Assembly: GCA_022432975.1 (NCBI GenBank)
Contig: CM039508.1
Span: 25,111,278 to 25,175,277 of the forward strand
Length of the DNA stretch: 64,000 nt
Origin: Begonia masoniana
Lineage: Eukaryota > Streptophyta > Magnoliopsida > Cucurbitales > Begoniaceae
Direction: 5' to 3'
The notes under the pieces were generated by a model. It saw only the letters and a list, made by a program, of their open reading frames with translations. It made no database searches and was not told where the DNA came from. Below are positions 9,600 to 23,380 of this stretch, piece by piece. Position 1 is the first letter of the stretch; every line of letters begins with the position of its first letter. The position numbers and the translations under genes were made by a program.

Positions 9600-10407
9600 G
9601 TGTTTGAGCTCGAGCCCGACGGCCGAGAGGAGAACTGGGGAGAGGGGGAGGCGATGCGGCTCCGTTCACCGGCGATTTCCGACGGTCTCCGGCCAAACGA
9701 TGGCGGCGAACCATGGGCTAGCGTTTCCGGCCGATTCCGCACACTAACCGACCCGGTAAGTTGGTTTTTGCTCTGTTTTTGTGTTCGGTCTGTGCTGGGG
9801 ATCGCCGAGCTACTAGAGCTCCGATCGCCGGCCGTTTTTGGCTGCCCTTAGCGTCTGATTGCCGAGCTCAACGCCGACAAAGATTGCCGAGCAACAGGGA
9901 GCTCGAATTGAACCAAAATCTGAGAACCCCTTTCTCTGAGCTTCGGGTTTCTTGTGTGAAACCTTGATTTTTCGTTAGATTATGTTAATTGGATGTTAGG
10001 GTAGTTGATTGGTGAGGAATTTGATAAAAATTGATGAAAAACTAGAAAAGGGGAAATTCTAGGTTAAGGGGTAGTTCGGGTTTTTGCCATTTTGACCTAG
10101 CTATGGTCGTTTGTTTTAAAATTCCTTTTGGCAGATTAATATAGGTTATTAGAGGAGTACGTGGCCACTGGAATCGTTTGATTATGATATCCGACGCAAA
10201 AGTTACGCGCGTTCGAAGTTTTGGGTTGGTTTTTACCGAACCCAAATTAGTGGCCCGTTTAGTTAAGTTTAAGTTGGATTAGGCTAGAAATAGTAGTTTG
10301 AGAGTAATTGGTAAATGTAGGCTTAATTTTAATGAGGTTTGAATATTTGTCGTAGGTTGAGCTGTAGATGGGCAGGTAATCGAGTATCCTCAGCGAGCTA
10401 GGATGCC

Positions 10408-11221
10408 AGGTAAGTAGTGGGTTGTAATTGTTTTGCCTTCGGGCCTACACCATGGAACGGTAGGAAACTTGTTGTGTTATTGCTTTGTCTTGTTTTTGGA
10501 TTGTGTTATTGCTTTGTATTGTCTTGGTTGAGTGGTTGCTTTGACTTGTATTGTTGGGGTAATTTCTTTGTCTTGTATTGGTTTGTGTGACGTTGAGTTT
10601 AAAATGTAAAAAGGGATGGTGTAAGCTTGAGAGGCAAGGGAACTGGTTAGGGCCATCTTGGGAGCGAGACTCGGATGGATACGCATCTTGGGAGTGAGAC
10701 TCAGATGTGATTGAGTAGCGCATCTTGGGAGCGAGACTCAGATGTGATTGAGTAGTGCATCTTGGGAGCGAGACTCAGATGTGATTGGGTAGTGCCTCTT
10801 GGGAGCAAGACTCGGAGGGTTAGGGCCATCTTGGGAGCGAGACTCGGATGGATACGCATCTTGGGAGCGAGACTCAGATGTGATTGAGTAGTGCCTCTTG
10901 GGAGCGAGACTCAGATGTGATTGAGTAGTGCATCTTGGGAGCGAGACTCAGATGTGATTGAGTAGTGCCTCTTGGGAGCGAGACTCAGAGGGTTATGGCC
11001 ATCTTGGGAGCTAGGCTCGGATGGATACGCATCTTAGGAGCGAGACTCAGATGTGTAATAGGTGTTTGGGTTAGGGTAATCTTGGGAGCTAGACTTGTAT
11101 ACGTGTTTGGGTTGTGTGAGAGTCGTGTGTGTATATTTTTATATTTGTTTTCCCCTACTTGCTAAGCGTAAGCTTACGTGTGTGTGTGTTCTATGGTGTA
11201 GGTAACGGCGCAGATACAGGT
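10408..11221 (+). promoter_or_regulatory. LTR splice/hairpin cassette (A solo LTR 2)
   Basis: CCAG/GTAAGTAG donor (GT 10410-10411), GCCTTCGGGC hairpin, arm 1 CCTACACCATGGAAC at 10444-10458, array, arm 2 GTTCTATGGTGTAGG at 11188-11202 (pairs fully allowing one G-U), acceptor AG 11200-11201, 18-nt segment GTAACGGCGCAGATACAG at 11202-11219, then GTGAG. Confidence 0.6.
10650..11090 (+). repeat. 37-bp tandem array, about twelve units
   Basis: Units around GCATCTTGGGAGCGAGACTC followed by AGATGTGATTGAGTAGT. Variant units (GCCTCTTGGGAG, GGTTAGGGCCATC) recur in the same order twice, which implies multi-unit duplications. Confidence 0.9.
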
Positions 11222-12441
11222 GAGCTTGATAAAGGAACCAAGGATTTGGGGCGGTCGGAGATTCACGGAGCATGCCGGTGCGGGCAGTTGTCGGGGCGCC
11301 TCGACCATGGTCTTCGGGAGAATGTTGGGTTTTGTATTTTAGTAATATTGTAAATGACTGTTTGTGGAATTGATGGGAATGTGTAAGTATTATTTTGGTT
11401 GATGTTTTTGACAGTTATGGGATAGCTATGTGTTTGGTGGAATATAGTTAAGTTAAGGGTGATGTATCGCCCTATATTGTGGACTTTCTTCACTTAGGGA
11501 TATTCGTATTTTATTTCCCTCTTTATTATTATTTGGAGATTTCGTAGGTTGGTTAGATGGTTGGAATATTCTGGTTTGTTTGGAATTGGATTTTATTACA
11601 GATACCTAGCATTTTGGAGGCGCCATTTTCAGGCGTTACTTTGCCGAAATTTTCGGGAAGGATGCCGTGGTGCTTAAAGGTTAGGATTTGAGAAAATTAG
11701 TGAGTCTAGGCAGCTAGGTTTTAAATTAGAGAGAACTTAGGAAGAATTAGCTTTATATTCTGCTGTGTCAATTTTATTTAAATTATGTTTTAACGTGGGA
11801 TTGATTAGTAAAGTAGCGCACCGAACCAGGGTGGGTTCGGGGGCGTTACAAACATGCTCATGCGTTAGGTGGAGGAATATTATCCTCACCTGTTTCGAAG
11901 TCATCTACACCATAGAAAATAAACTATGAGCTAAAAACTCAGTAAATCTACGTAAATGTAAATGCATGCTATGCATGCGAGGTTTGTAAAAACATGCATT
12001 TCATTTTCATTATTTAGTTACATAGCGGGAGGTGTCACCGGGGGTTGACTCACCAGATAGAGAGGGCACATCTCGCGGTTAGATAGCCCTTTCCATCTGC
12101 AGGGGGAAAACATGCTTATCCTCTCAGGACAGCCATGTCTGAACCCCACCCCGACGTGACCAGGATTACATGCATTTCATATCTTTTCATTAGGCGTTTC
12201 TTTTCATGAAAACATATGCGGAAATTCATTTTTCGTGCCGGTCCATACATGATGCATGAACATGAGTTTGAGCATAAACATAAAGAAAAGCACAAACAAT
12301 ACATAGAACCTAACGAAAAAACGTTCTAACATACAATTATCCTAACTACCCTTCCAACCTACACTAAACAAGAATTTCTCCAATTATCCTCAATCAACGA
12401 AGTTCATCCATGGTGTAGGCCGGATCGGCCAAACAAGTCAC

Positions 12442-15196
12442 TGTAACGCCCCAAAACCCACCCTGTCTCGGTGCGCTACTTTGCTAACCAATCCCGCGTT
12501 TAAAACATAATTTAAAAATAATTTTTGTTAAACTCTCGACTCCAAAAATAACAAAGAAACAAATGAACCCGACGTTGCTTACTATACGAAAAAAACGAGC
12601 GGCATAACGACTGAAATTTCTAAAACCAAATCCTGAAAATCCAAAGGTTTATAAAACATATTCGAAACAGTTTCAAAATATTATTTACAACGTTATAAAA
12701 CACAGTCTTATATACAACAATCCACCAAAATGACAACTCTTACAAACCTCCAAATATCACGAATTCAAAAATAGTTGAAAACTAACTACAATCTAAAATA
12801 CCGTTCCGCCCACATCTTCCCGAAGACCATGGCCGAGACGCCCCGACAAATACCCGCACCGGCATACCTCGAACCTCGCCTACTGCTTCCTAGTCCTGGC
12901 TTCCTCATCAAGCTCACCTGCTAACACTTCGTTACCTATACCAAAGAACACAAAACGTAAGCCTAATGCTTAGCAAGTAGGGAATAATGAATACAAAACA
13001 TAATGCACACTCGATTCCTAACACATGCAGTTTCTAACTCTCAGTTGTGTTCATTTCATTCTCACGTTGTAAATACACATCTCTCGTAGAGACGCTTCGG
13101 CGTACCTCTCTCGTAGAAATCGTTCTACTCGAGACACTTCATCGTACCTCTCGAGTAGAAATTGTTCTACTCGAGACACTTCATCGTACCTCTCGAGTAG
13201 AAATCGTTCTACTCGAGACACTTCGGCGTACCTCTCTCGTAGAAATCGTTCTACTCAAGACACTTCATCGTACCTCTCGAGTAGAAATTGTTCTACTCGA
13301 GACACTTCATCGTACCTCTCGAGTAGAAATCATTCTACTCGAGACACTTCATCATACCTCTCAAGTAAAATGTTCTACTCGAGACACTTCATCGTACCTC
13401 TCGAGTAGAAATCGTTCTACTCGAGACACTTCATCGTACCTCTCGAGTAGAAATCGTTCTACTCGAGACACTTTTGCAAATCTTACGTTCCAAGCAAATT
13501 TTACGTTCTGTACTCACAATTCAAAGCATGCTAAAACTCGTTCATTTCATAGTTTAAAAAAATGATGCATGACACACACAATGCTCCACTCCACACAAAA
13601 CAAACACAACAAACAAACAAATTCCTACCGTTCCATGGTGTTGGTCCGAAGGCAAAACACAAACGTCCTCTACTTACTTGGACTCCTGCACGTGTTTGTT
13701 CCTTTCGTCACTTGACAACCTAGCACGTTAAGGGAAATAACGTAACAACATTCTAAAAATCCTAAACTAAGTCCAATCAACACAATTTAAACAAACTTTA
13801 ACAACTTAAACCATAAAATCCGAAATTTCCACAATTTCCACCGTCCAACTTCAAACGGCCATAACTTATTCGTTTTTCAACGGATTTCGACGTGCCACCC
13901 CATTCCGTAAACCTCTACACGTCTACTATCCATTGAAACAACCCATTTTGCAAACCATGCAACATGGCCAATCAGATTCAGCAAAAAGAGAATCGGCCAC
14001 CTAAGTTCCAAAAATCAATTTTTCTCCAAACTCAACCAAATCTATAATCTAACTTTAAAAATAACCTAAATTAATCTATCTAACATTTAAACCATCAAAA
14101 ATAGGAAGAATACTCACCAAGAAAAGAAATTTTCGGAGGTTCCCCATTAGGGTTTCTAAACCCTTGCTAACTCTCACCAAAAATCATCAAAAACACCAAA
14201 AATTAACACTAATATGTATAAAACAATAAAACCACCTAAAACCCACCTTAAATCTTTGCTATTTCCTTCACCAAGGAGAGCTTGAAATTTCAGAAATGGA
14301 GCTTTAGGGCTCTAAAGAAAATCGTGGGAGAGAAGTGGAAAAGAAGACCAATTTTGTCTTTTACACCACCAAAATTCCACTTTTATCATTACCCATTTTT
14401 CTTCTTTTTAAAACTAACCACTATTATTTAAAAATTGTAAAAATCCCCCCCCCCCCCCTCCTTCCCATGATTACTCTTCTTTTCAACGTTGAAGACTTCC
14501 CTGCCTTCACATTTAATCACTTAAAGTTACCTTTACCTTTACATCAAATTCACACAACAACTTTCCATTTTTCTGCTTTTAAAATTTTGGCCTACTAATT
14601 TCACTATTTTATCACTTTAACCTCATTCCTTTCTCCTTCTCACTTTCAACGTGAAAGACACCCCACATTCCCCATTTTTCTCTTCTTTCACCAATCACAA
14701 GGTTTGACCAATTCAAACATCACTTTCCACTTTTCTCTAAACTTTATTCCTTTTAACTTTTGACTTTTCACACCCTTCAAATTTACAAAATCACCCCACC
14801 ACCTTTACTCTTTTAATTCCAATGTGAAAGACCACTTTTCTTTCACATTTTGTTCCCTTAAAATTTCCTTCGACTTTTCAACCTTAACTTTTTTTTACTC
14901 TTCACTTTTCTAAATCATTTACATTAAAACAACTACTTCATTAAACAACCACCTTATCTTTTTATTTTCTTTCTAATTCTCTCTTTCTAATTCTCTCTTT
15001 CTAATTTGATTGCTTTTAAATAAATTCAACTCCATAAAGTTCTAACCACTTAACTGTAGGGTTTCCTCTAGGGTTCCTCTTCAAATTTCTCACTTTCCAT
15101 TCCATGAATTAGGGAAACTCTAAATTAACATTAAATATTCAAAATGTAACCTAGACTAAGGTTACGCATTTTATAGAATTTTTTCCGGGTGTTACA
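12442..15196 (-). mobile_element. A1 3' LTR (left copy)
   Basis: 2755 bp, TGTAACGCCCC to CCGGGTGTTACA on the + strand, near-identical to 30916-34657 outside the array and the nested insertion. Its donor site is weakened (CCAAGTAAGT rather than CCAGGTAAGT), and its hairpin stem is altered (GCCTTCGGACC). A C-run lies at about 14448-14458. Confidence 0.9.
13075..13475 (+). repeat. 42-bp hairpin array, nine units (left A1 LTR)
   Basis: Units around CTTCATCGTACCTCTCGAGT then AGAAATCGTTCTACTCGAGACA. Each contains an 11-bp palindrome, CTCGAGTAGAA paired with TTCTACTCGAG. A variant unit with GGCGTACCTCTCTCGTAG occurs at units 1 and 4. The right LTR has ten units with the variant at 1 and 5, so the two LTRs of one element differ by a unit. 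Confidence 0.92.
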
Positions 15197-15209
15197 ATCC
15201 ACCCTCCTT
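15197..15209 (-). other. Polypurine tract of A1
   Basis: AAGGAGGGTGGAT on the minus strand directly abuts the 3' LTR, the position where plus-strand DNA synthesis is primed. Confidence 0.65.
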
Positions 15210-17700
15210 ACAATAATTTTGTCCTCAAAATTTGTCGTGCCTTAGTTATTCCTCAACTTACCTACCATAAGCGATCCTCCTGACTTTTGAGTTGTACTAC
15301 TACATCTCAAGTACTCCATACACTTAATCACCTACCAGGTGCCCCTACTCACCTATCGGGTGATGAAAATTCCTACATCTTCCAAGCTTTGACTTCACTT
15401 AAGTCTGCACTTCTTAACTCAAATACTCATACGTTTATTGACTGCAATTAAATCAATTATCACTTATACTTTCAAATCCATCTAACTTAATTCTTAACTC
15501 TACTTTTTTTTTTTTTAATGCTAAGTTCATCTAATTAATTACTTTCCTAATCTAGTGTCCATCAAACACTTACATAACTACCTCAATAGCATAACACCAA
15601 AAACTCAATGAATGGACTAAATCCTCAATTTATCATTCCCCTCTACTCTACCATCCCATTCCCCTCTACTCTACCATCTCATTCCTAACTCATCACTCCC
15701 ATCTCTTGCACCTACATACCTCGGGTGATCACGACGTTTTACTATTTATCTACGCAACCCTCGCATTCCAAAGTTCCAAATACTTAAATTTATTGACTGG
15801 GTATTATCTAACCTCCTACGATTATGCCCACTAAACTCAATTTGTCCAATTTCTACTTCAGTCGTCACTAAACACTCTAAATTTTTTAGGTCTAAACTAA
15901 CTCGCTCTCACTATTCACCCAATATTCTAAATGGTGTACCACTACTTTAACTTCCACTCTACTACTTACAAAACAAATCTTTTATAACCCCCTCTTCAAT
16001 GACAGATCATATTGCTACCCGTCCTTTTTTGATCTAAGGTTGTATGTAATATTCACTCCTCCACTAAGATGCGCCTTCCTCGGAGAGTTCCTTTATCGCT
16101 ACATCCTTATCTATATACCGTTTAGTTTCGGGCTCCTACTAAATCTTGTGGCACACATTTCCTTAATACCCTTTATCCTCACTCCTTTGAAAACTTTCAT
16201 CTTAAATCCTTGCCCACCTATCTAGTTTGTCGCGCTGGAGCAAACTCTTTAAAACATCTATCGTAATCAACAACCCTAAATCTCTCTCATATCGCTACTT
16301 CTTCCCTTACTAGAGCCCTAACGATATCCCACCAACCAACGTTCAGCTAACTTTACTACGAAAGCCACTACCACTAAAACTAAATATACAACACACCCCC
16401 AAACTATCATGTATCAACACCATAACTACAATACCGTACCTGAAGTAACAGCTGGTTTTCCTTACATTCCAACCGATCATAGTAAAGATTCTAGGTGGCG
16501 TTTTAGCTGTCCTTTCCTTGATACAGAGCAATCTTAGCTACATGACCAGGCTTGTTACATCTGAAGCACCGAAGGCCTTTGGCTTTGTACAATCTCGGGA
16601 AATATGTCCAGTTCAAAACAATTATAACATTTTCCTGCATACTGTCCACATTCCCTTGGATGATCTTGAAACACTGGGACAGTGTGGTATCTAATATGAT
16701 CTTGCTTTTTGACGGGTTCCTTCCCTTCTCTCTGATCAATTAACTGCAAGGACCTTTACACTAGTCCTTAATTTCTCGTATAATTTTTTTTTTTAATGCT
16801 AATTCTCTAATTAATTACTTTCCTATCTATGGTCATCACAAACACTTACATAACGACCGCAATAGCATAACACCAAAAACGCACTGATGGACTATCCTCA
16901 ATTTATCATTCCTCTACTGCTACCCTCCCATTCCCCTCTACTCTACCATCTCGTCCTACTCATCACTCCCATCTCTTGCACCTACATACCTCGGTGATCA
17001 CACGTTTTACTATTTATCTACGCAACCCTCGCATTCCAAAGTTCCAAATACTTATTTATTGACTGGGTATTATCTACCTCCTACGTTATGCCCACAAACT
17101 CACTTTGTCCCAATTCGACTTCAGAGTCTTCACTAACACTCTAAATTTTTTAGGTCTAAACTAAACTCGCTCTCACTATTCACCCTATTCGAATGGTGTA
17201 CCACACTTTAACTTCCCACTCTACTACTTACAAAACAAATCTTTTATAACCCCCTCTTCAATGACAGATCATATTGCTACCCGTCCTTTTTTGATCTAAG
17301 GTTGTATTTACTTTCCCATCCGCCACTAGCTGCCCTTTCCCGGAGAGTTCCTTTATCGTCGACATCCTTATCTATATACCGTTTAGTTTCGGGCTCCTAC
17401 TAAATCGTGTGGCACACATTTCCTTAATACCCTTTATCCTCACTCCTTTGAAAACTTTCATCTTAAATCCTTGCCCACCTATCTAGTTTGTCGCGCTGGA
17501 GCAAACTCTTTAAAACATCTATCGTAATCAACAACCCTAAATCTCTCTCATATCGCTACTTCTTCCCTTACTAGAGCCCTAACGATATCCCACCAACCAA
17601 CGTTCAGCTAACTTTACTACGAAAGCCACTACCACTAAAACTAAATATACAACACACCCCAAACTATCAATGTATCAACAACCAATAAACTACAAATACC
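15210..17700 (-). other. A1 non-coding internal region, duplicated
   Basis: T/C-rich (A/G-rich in element sense), without any protease, RT or integrase motif that I can recognise. 15510-16778 is repeated as 16779-18060. One-base deletions cluster at the end of the first copy and the start of the second; see findings for why this looks like an assembly artefact. Confidence 0.6.
16503..16749 (-). pseudogene. gag zinc-knuckle segment, frameshifted copy
   Basis: First copy of the gag C-terminus. Pieces of both CCHC knuckles are visible in different frames ([12 protein letters not shown] in one; QLIDQREG in another), broken by single-base deletions relative to the intact copy at 17721-18020. The defects are more like sequencing noise than decay. 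Confidence 0.6.
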
Positions 17701-17720
17701 GTACCTGAAGTAACAGCTGG

Positions 17721-18015
17721 TTAGTCCTTACCATCCAACTCGATCATAGTAAAGATTCTAGGTGTCGTTTTAGCTTGTCCTTTCCTTGATACAGAGCAAT
17801 CTTTAGCTACATGACCAGGCTTGTTACATCTGAAGCACCGAAGGACCTTTGGCTTTGTACAATCTCGGGAAATATGTCCAGTTTCAAAACAATTATAACA
17901 TTTTCCTGCATACTGTCCACATTCCCTTGGATGAATCTTTAAACACTTTGGACATTGTGGATATCTCATCTGTTGTTGCTTTTGCGGTTTCTTCCCTTCT
18001 CTCTGATCAATTAAC
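17721..18015 (-). CDS. A1 gag, C-terminal part with zinc knuckles
   Basis: Gag packages element RNA into particles. The frame continues the capsid segment at 21355-22000 across the B2 insertion (R-P-S-G-D-L, then I-D-Q-R-E-G). It contains CPKC...C, then two CX2CX4HX4C knuckles, [14 protein letters not shown] and [14 protein letters not shown], typical of Tekay/Del-type gag. After TMIELDGKD a stop follows, with no protease behind it. Confidence 0.8.
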
Positions 18016-18890
18016 TGCAATGACCTTTACACTATTCCCTTAATTTCTCGTATAATTTTTTTTTTTAAACCTCCAATTAAAATTAAAACGTCCATAAAAC
18101 CATTTAAAGAAAATACCTAAAAATAAGTATTGAAATTCTTTGGAAAAGAAATTAAAAACCTTAAAAGAAATATATAAAACATCGGCCAAGGGAGTTGAGG
18201 GCAAACAGGGCATTTCACCCGTGAAATGCCTGGCCGATCGATCGGCTGTGGCCAATATTGGGGGGGGGGGGGGCGAACGATCGCCCCACTTGTGGGCGAT
18301 CGATCGCCCATTGATCTTCAATCAGCCGATTGATCGCCCCCTTATGGGCGATCGATCGGCACACGCTCTGGAATTTCTTCCAGAGCGTGACCCCCCTCTG
18401 CCGATTGATCGCATCTCCTTGCGATTGGTTGGCAGCGAAATCCAGAGAGCTGCTCCCTTCTCTCTCTTTTTCCTTCCTTCACCCTTTTCATCGTTACCCT
18501 GCACACAAACTCACACACACTTCACAATTCTCTTTTCTACCTCATACATTCATCATTTCTTCAAATACTTTTCATAACAATACAACCACTCTACTCCCCC
18601 CATACAATCCCCACTTTACCAATCGCCTAAAAACCGACTCAAAGCGCATTTAAAACGTAACCAATTTCATAAAAACGAACCGCGTGGTTCCGTTTAAAAG
18701 TTTAATATTTCTCCCTGTTTGAAAATATCGAAAACACTACAAAACACTATATATTATCTATCTAGTCACCAAACATCCTAAAATGTTCAACTATACAATT
18801 TCCTATATCCTATCTATCAATTCCTCAAAACGTTTACCTACGTCCCCACGGGTCAAAATTACGCACCGACTGCCAGTGCACTCCCACGGG

Positions 18891-19913
<1,023 letters not shown>

Positions 19914-21354
19914 CCCACGGGCCATCCTCCTTCAACGTGCTCATACTTCAGGCGGAGGGACGTCTTCCTCACCTGTCTCAAAATCACCTACACCATAGAA
20001 TTAAAAATGTGTGCTAGAGGCTCAGTAAATCTACGTGAATGCACGTGAATGTTAATGCTATGCATGTACAGTTCATAAATCATGCGTCCTACCTTTTCGC
20101 TATTCATTTCATTTACGTCATTGGGGCTTCACTATCGCTAGATAGGAGCGGCATATCCGTCGATTGGATAGCCCCTCGTATCTAACCGGGAGAAAAACAT
20201 GCTTCACCTGACAGCCATGTCTGAACCACGCCACCGACGTGACCTTTATTACATTCGTTTACCTTTTCATTTTGTGAAAACATGCATAGAAATTCATTTT
20301 CATGCTCTTTTCGAAAACAATGATGCGTAAACAAATATTATACCATGAACGAAATAGAAACATAAAAACAATAAACTAAACAATTACAACCTAACCAAAC
20401 CTAAAACTAACTACCCGTTCTAATTACCTCAAACGCAATATATCTCCAATTCCTCAATTTAACGTACATTCTTATGGTGTAGGCCAAGACGGCCAAACAA
20501 ATCACGAAGACTTACCTCGCGTCCGTTGCACACCAAGCTCCGTCCACGAGCGTTGTTTACCTAAGGCAATACATAACATTTGTCATTTAAACCAATTCTA
20601 AACTATCGAGTTTAGAAAATTACAAACTCCTAGCTAAAGAAAATCTCCTAAACTCTAAAACACCTCATTGAGGCATTTTATCGAGCAACTCGTGCTCCTG
20701 AATTTCTAAACCTCTATTAATGGAGTTTTTAAAACCTTCCAACTACCAAACTTCTCAACAACCTCTATTAAACCATAAAACTTTCACCAATAGTCATAAA
20801 TACAGCCATTTGAGGCGCATTTATGCTAAACCTATCGATTTCAAACTCTATTTCAAGTTTTCAACGAAAACCCTAACGAACCCTAATCGTTTTACAACCC
20901 GAAAACTACCAATAAACTTTTCAAAACTATAGAACCTTACCTAGAGTGACGTTTGGAGAAGAAATCGCGAGGAACCTGAGTCGATCAGAGGATGCTTCAA
21001 TCGTCGGAAAAGAAACGCGTGAGGGGAGGGAAGAAATCGCTGTGAGGGAGAGAGAGGAAGTGGGAGAATCATGTAAGTGTGAGGGAGGAGAGGAAAATTG
21101 TGATTTTTATTAAAATTTGGCTTGCAAAATTACTTAATTGCCCCTCCACTTAATTTCTATTTGTTTCTCCAATTATCTCGTTATTTAATTAACGATCCGA
21201 TTTCTTCAAATTTTCATATTTCACCATAAAATTCTAATTATTATTAGGGCTCCGTTAAGACTTTCCGTTCACAAAACGGACTTAGTTTGACGTATTTACA
21301 AAAAAATACCATTTATATTGGAATAATTCAAATCCCGTAAAGCCGGGTGTTACA

Positions 21355-22000
21355 TAAGTCGCCGCTCGGCCTCTTCGTTCCTTGAAACTGGGAAGATAAT
21401 TCATCTCTGCCCACCTGGTCTGTAATATCCTTAAACATCCTTTTCGGGGCTTCTACTGGCTTAACACACTTGTCAGTAGCCTCTTCCACCTCTAATGCTT
21501 TAGCCACCACTCTAGCAAACGATACTCCATCAATCCCGTAAGTTTTCACCAACATATATATCTCCAGCTTCAGACCCTGTACAAACTGAAATACCATGTC
21601 TTCCTCCCTGCTAACTAGGTGACTGGCAAATCAGGAAAATGATTCAAACTGCTGAATGTATTCTCCTACTGATCCGGTTTGCTTTAATGCCATAAACTCC
21701 ATTCTTTTTGCAGCTTGGACTATCCGGTTATAGTACTTGTCATAAAATAATTCTTTAAACTCCTCCCAAGTCATGCCCTGAACACCAGTAGTAGCCTTTA
21801 CCGTTTCCCACCAGCTTTGGGCGTTGTTAGATAGGTGGAAAGTAGCACACCTCACTTTATTTTCTTCATCCACCTCAGCGACATTAAACATATTTCCAAT
21901 AGTGCATATCCAACCCTCAGCAGTTGTCGGATCAGTCAAACGACCTTCAAATGGTGGAGGCTTTAGTCTTCTAAATCGTTCCCCACTAAAGCCTGCTCCT
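21355..22000 (-). pseudogene. A1 gag, capsid part
   Basis: Retrotransposon gag capsid segment in minus sense: RRLKPPPFEG, then M-F-N-V, RCATFHLSNNAQSWWETV, TWEEFKELFYDKYY, YIQQFESFS. One in-frame TGA near 21631 interrupts it, then the frame continues to RPSGDL at the B2 junction. Upstream the frame joins codon for codon with 30593-30755 across the CRM-A insertion. Capsid of Ty3/gypsy type, needed for particle assembly. Confidence 0.8.
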
Positions 22001-23380
22001 GGGTGCTAGTGAACAATATTTGAATATTGAAATAAAATACTAAACTAAAGGCAAGAAATAAAGAAGGCAAATATTAAAATAATGGTCGAGATTATAGGTT
22101 AGTAGAGAGAAGCAAAATTACAAGAAAATAAAGAGAATAAGATGACAATATATGTTAGAAATGACAAGGAAATGTAAAGCAATGGAAATGAAGAAACGAT
22201 GAAAAATAGAAAGTGAGTGTGTGGATAATGAAAAGCTGAAAAGTAAAGAGTGATTTGTGTGCAAAAGTGATAGCAATAAAAGTAAAGAAAACCCTTGGTG
22301 GATCCGAGGAGCGAGCTTACGGTTTAAGCTCCCGGATACACGTTTTTCGTGAAGAAAACGACCACCGTAGGCCGGGGATTTTCGTCCTCGTTTCAACTCC
22401 CAAGGGAGAAGATGAGGGAATGATTAAAAGCTAACCTAGCAACCCAAGCTAGGCTAGCAATGGAGGCTAACTCCTCTTGGTTCAAGGAACCAAGGAAAAC
22501 ACCAAAGGAAACCTTGGATATTTAGGGAAATATTAGTGTATTGATTGGCAAAAAGTTTTTTTACAATCACCAATTCTATGCTTAAATAGGCAACCTAAGG
22601 TGGAGGGGGTTTGGAGATGAAATTAGGGCCATTGATCAAGCCAAAATCGAGTGGAGGAGGTGAAATATCCGAGGGGGTGCAGAGATGCCCAATCAACGCG
22701 CGCCAGCACGCGCACAGCTTGCACCAGGGAGGCGCGCGCCTGCGCCAGCTCAGCGATCCACGCTGCTGCTACCCGCGCCAACCAGCTGCTGCCCCCGCGC
22801 CCTGCTGCCCCTGCCCTCGCGCGCGCCAGACGACCTCCAAGCCTTAGATCCGAGCCAAAAATTCACCAACGGTCTAGATTCGTCTAAGTCATGAATCCAT
22901 GCTCTAGCCCACTCATATACCTGCAAAAATATACCTTTAGGAGTGGGCTCTTCTTTGGACCAAGTCTCTCCTTGGGCTCAATTTTGTTGAGGTCTTTTCC
23001 TTGGCTTTGAAAATTTGGTTGAATTGTCTTCAACCCCACATCCACCACATCCATCTAATCCTAACCATTCAATCTAATGCATGCAATGCAAATTATAAAT
23101 TCTTACAAAAAGGCTAATGTATGCCAATGAGTTTTGAGAAAAATAAAAATTACAATTTCAAGGCCCGGGAAGACAAATTCCCATAGGACCGTCTTCAAGC
23201 TCCGTACGAATGCTCCAACGGATGACATGGAAAGGTTTCTCTTCATCCTCCATAGTCGGCTCCCAAGTGAAGTCCATGAGTGAATCAAAACCTGCAAAAA
23301 GAGACAAGTTGTTAGAACATTGAACAGTTAAATTTTGGGTCCGGGTTTGAGATCTTGTAACGGGCCTCCGAGGCACGTCA
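22001..23380 (-). mobile_element. CRM-A 3' LTR (outer end truncated)
   Basis: Starts on the minus strand TGACGTGCCTCGG inside the coding frame (D-V-P-R-R-P) and runs left to about 22001, where 67 bp present at 29146-29212 are missing. It contains a GC-rich CGCGCGCC segment near 22700-22830 whose open frames are not genes. Confidence 0.85.

Larger units (their letters stand above)
9319..11850 (+). mobile_element. Solo LTR, family A (second)
   Basis: TGTAACACCCACG to GGGGGCGTTACA, flanked by AACAT at 9314-9318 and 11851-11855, inside B1. 2532 bp. It carries the cassette with an entirely different tandem array (37-bp units). The third conserved block, ATTACAG/ATACCTAGCATTTTGG near 11600, could be a further 3' splice site. 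Confidence 0.9.

Noticed and set aside
13047..13565. 172-codon frame over the 42-bp array (and the 214-codon one at 31521)
   Set aside because: Pure repeat translation; the second only gains a real protein tail because a solo LTR happens to join in frame.
18255..18274. G-run as a functional G-quadruplex
   Set aside because: A mononucleotide run in one B copy only; B1 lacks it.
22611..22894. Ala/Pro/Arg-rich frames in CRM-A LTRs (also 29823-30266)
   Set aside because: GC-rich LTR segment open in several phases; identical in both LTRs and without any family signature.
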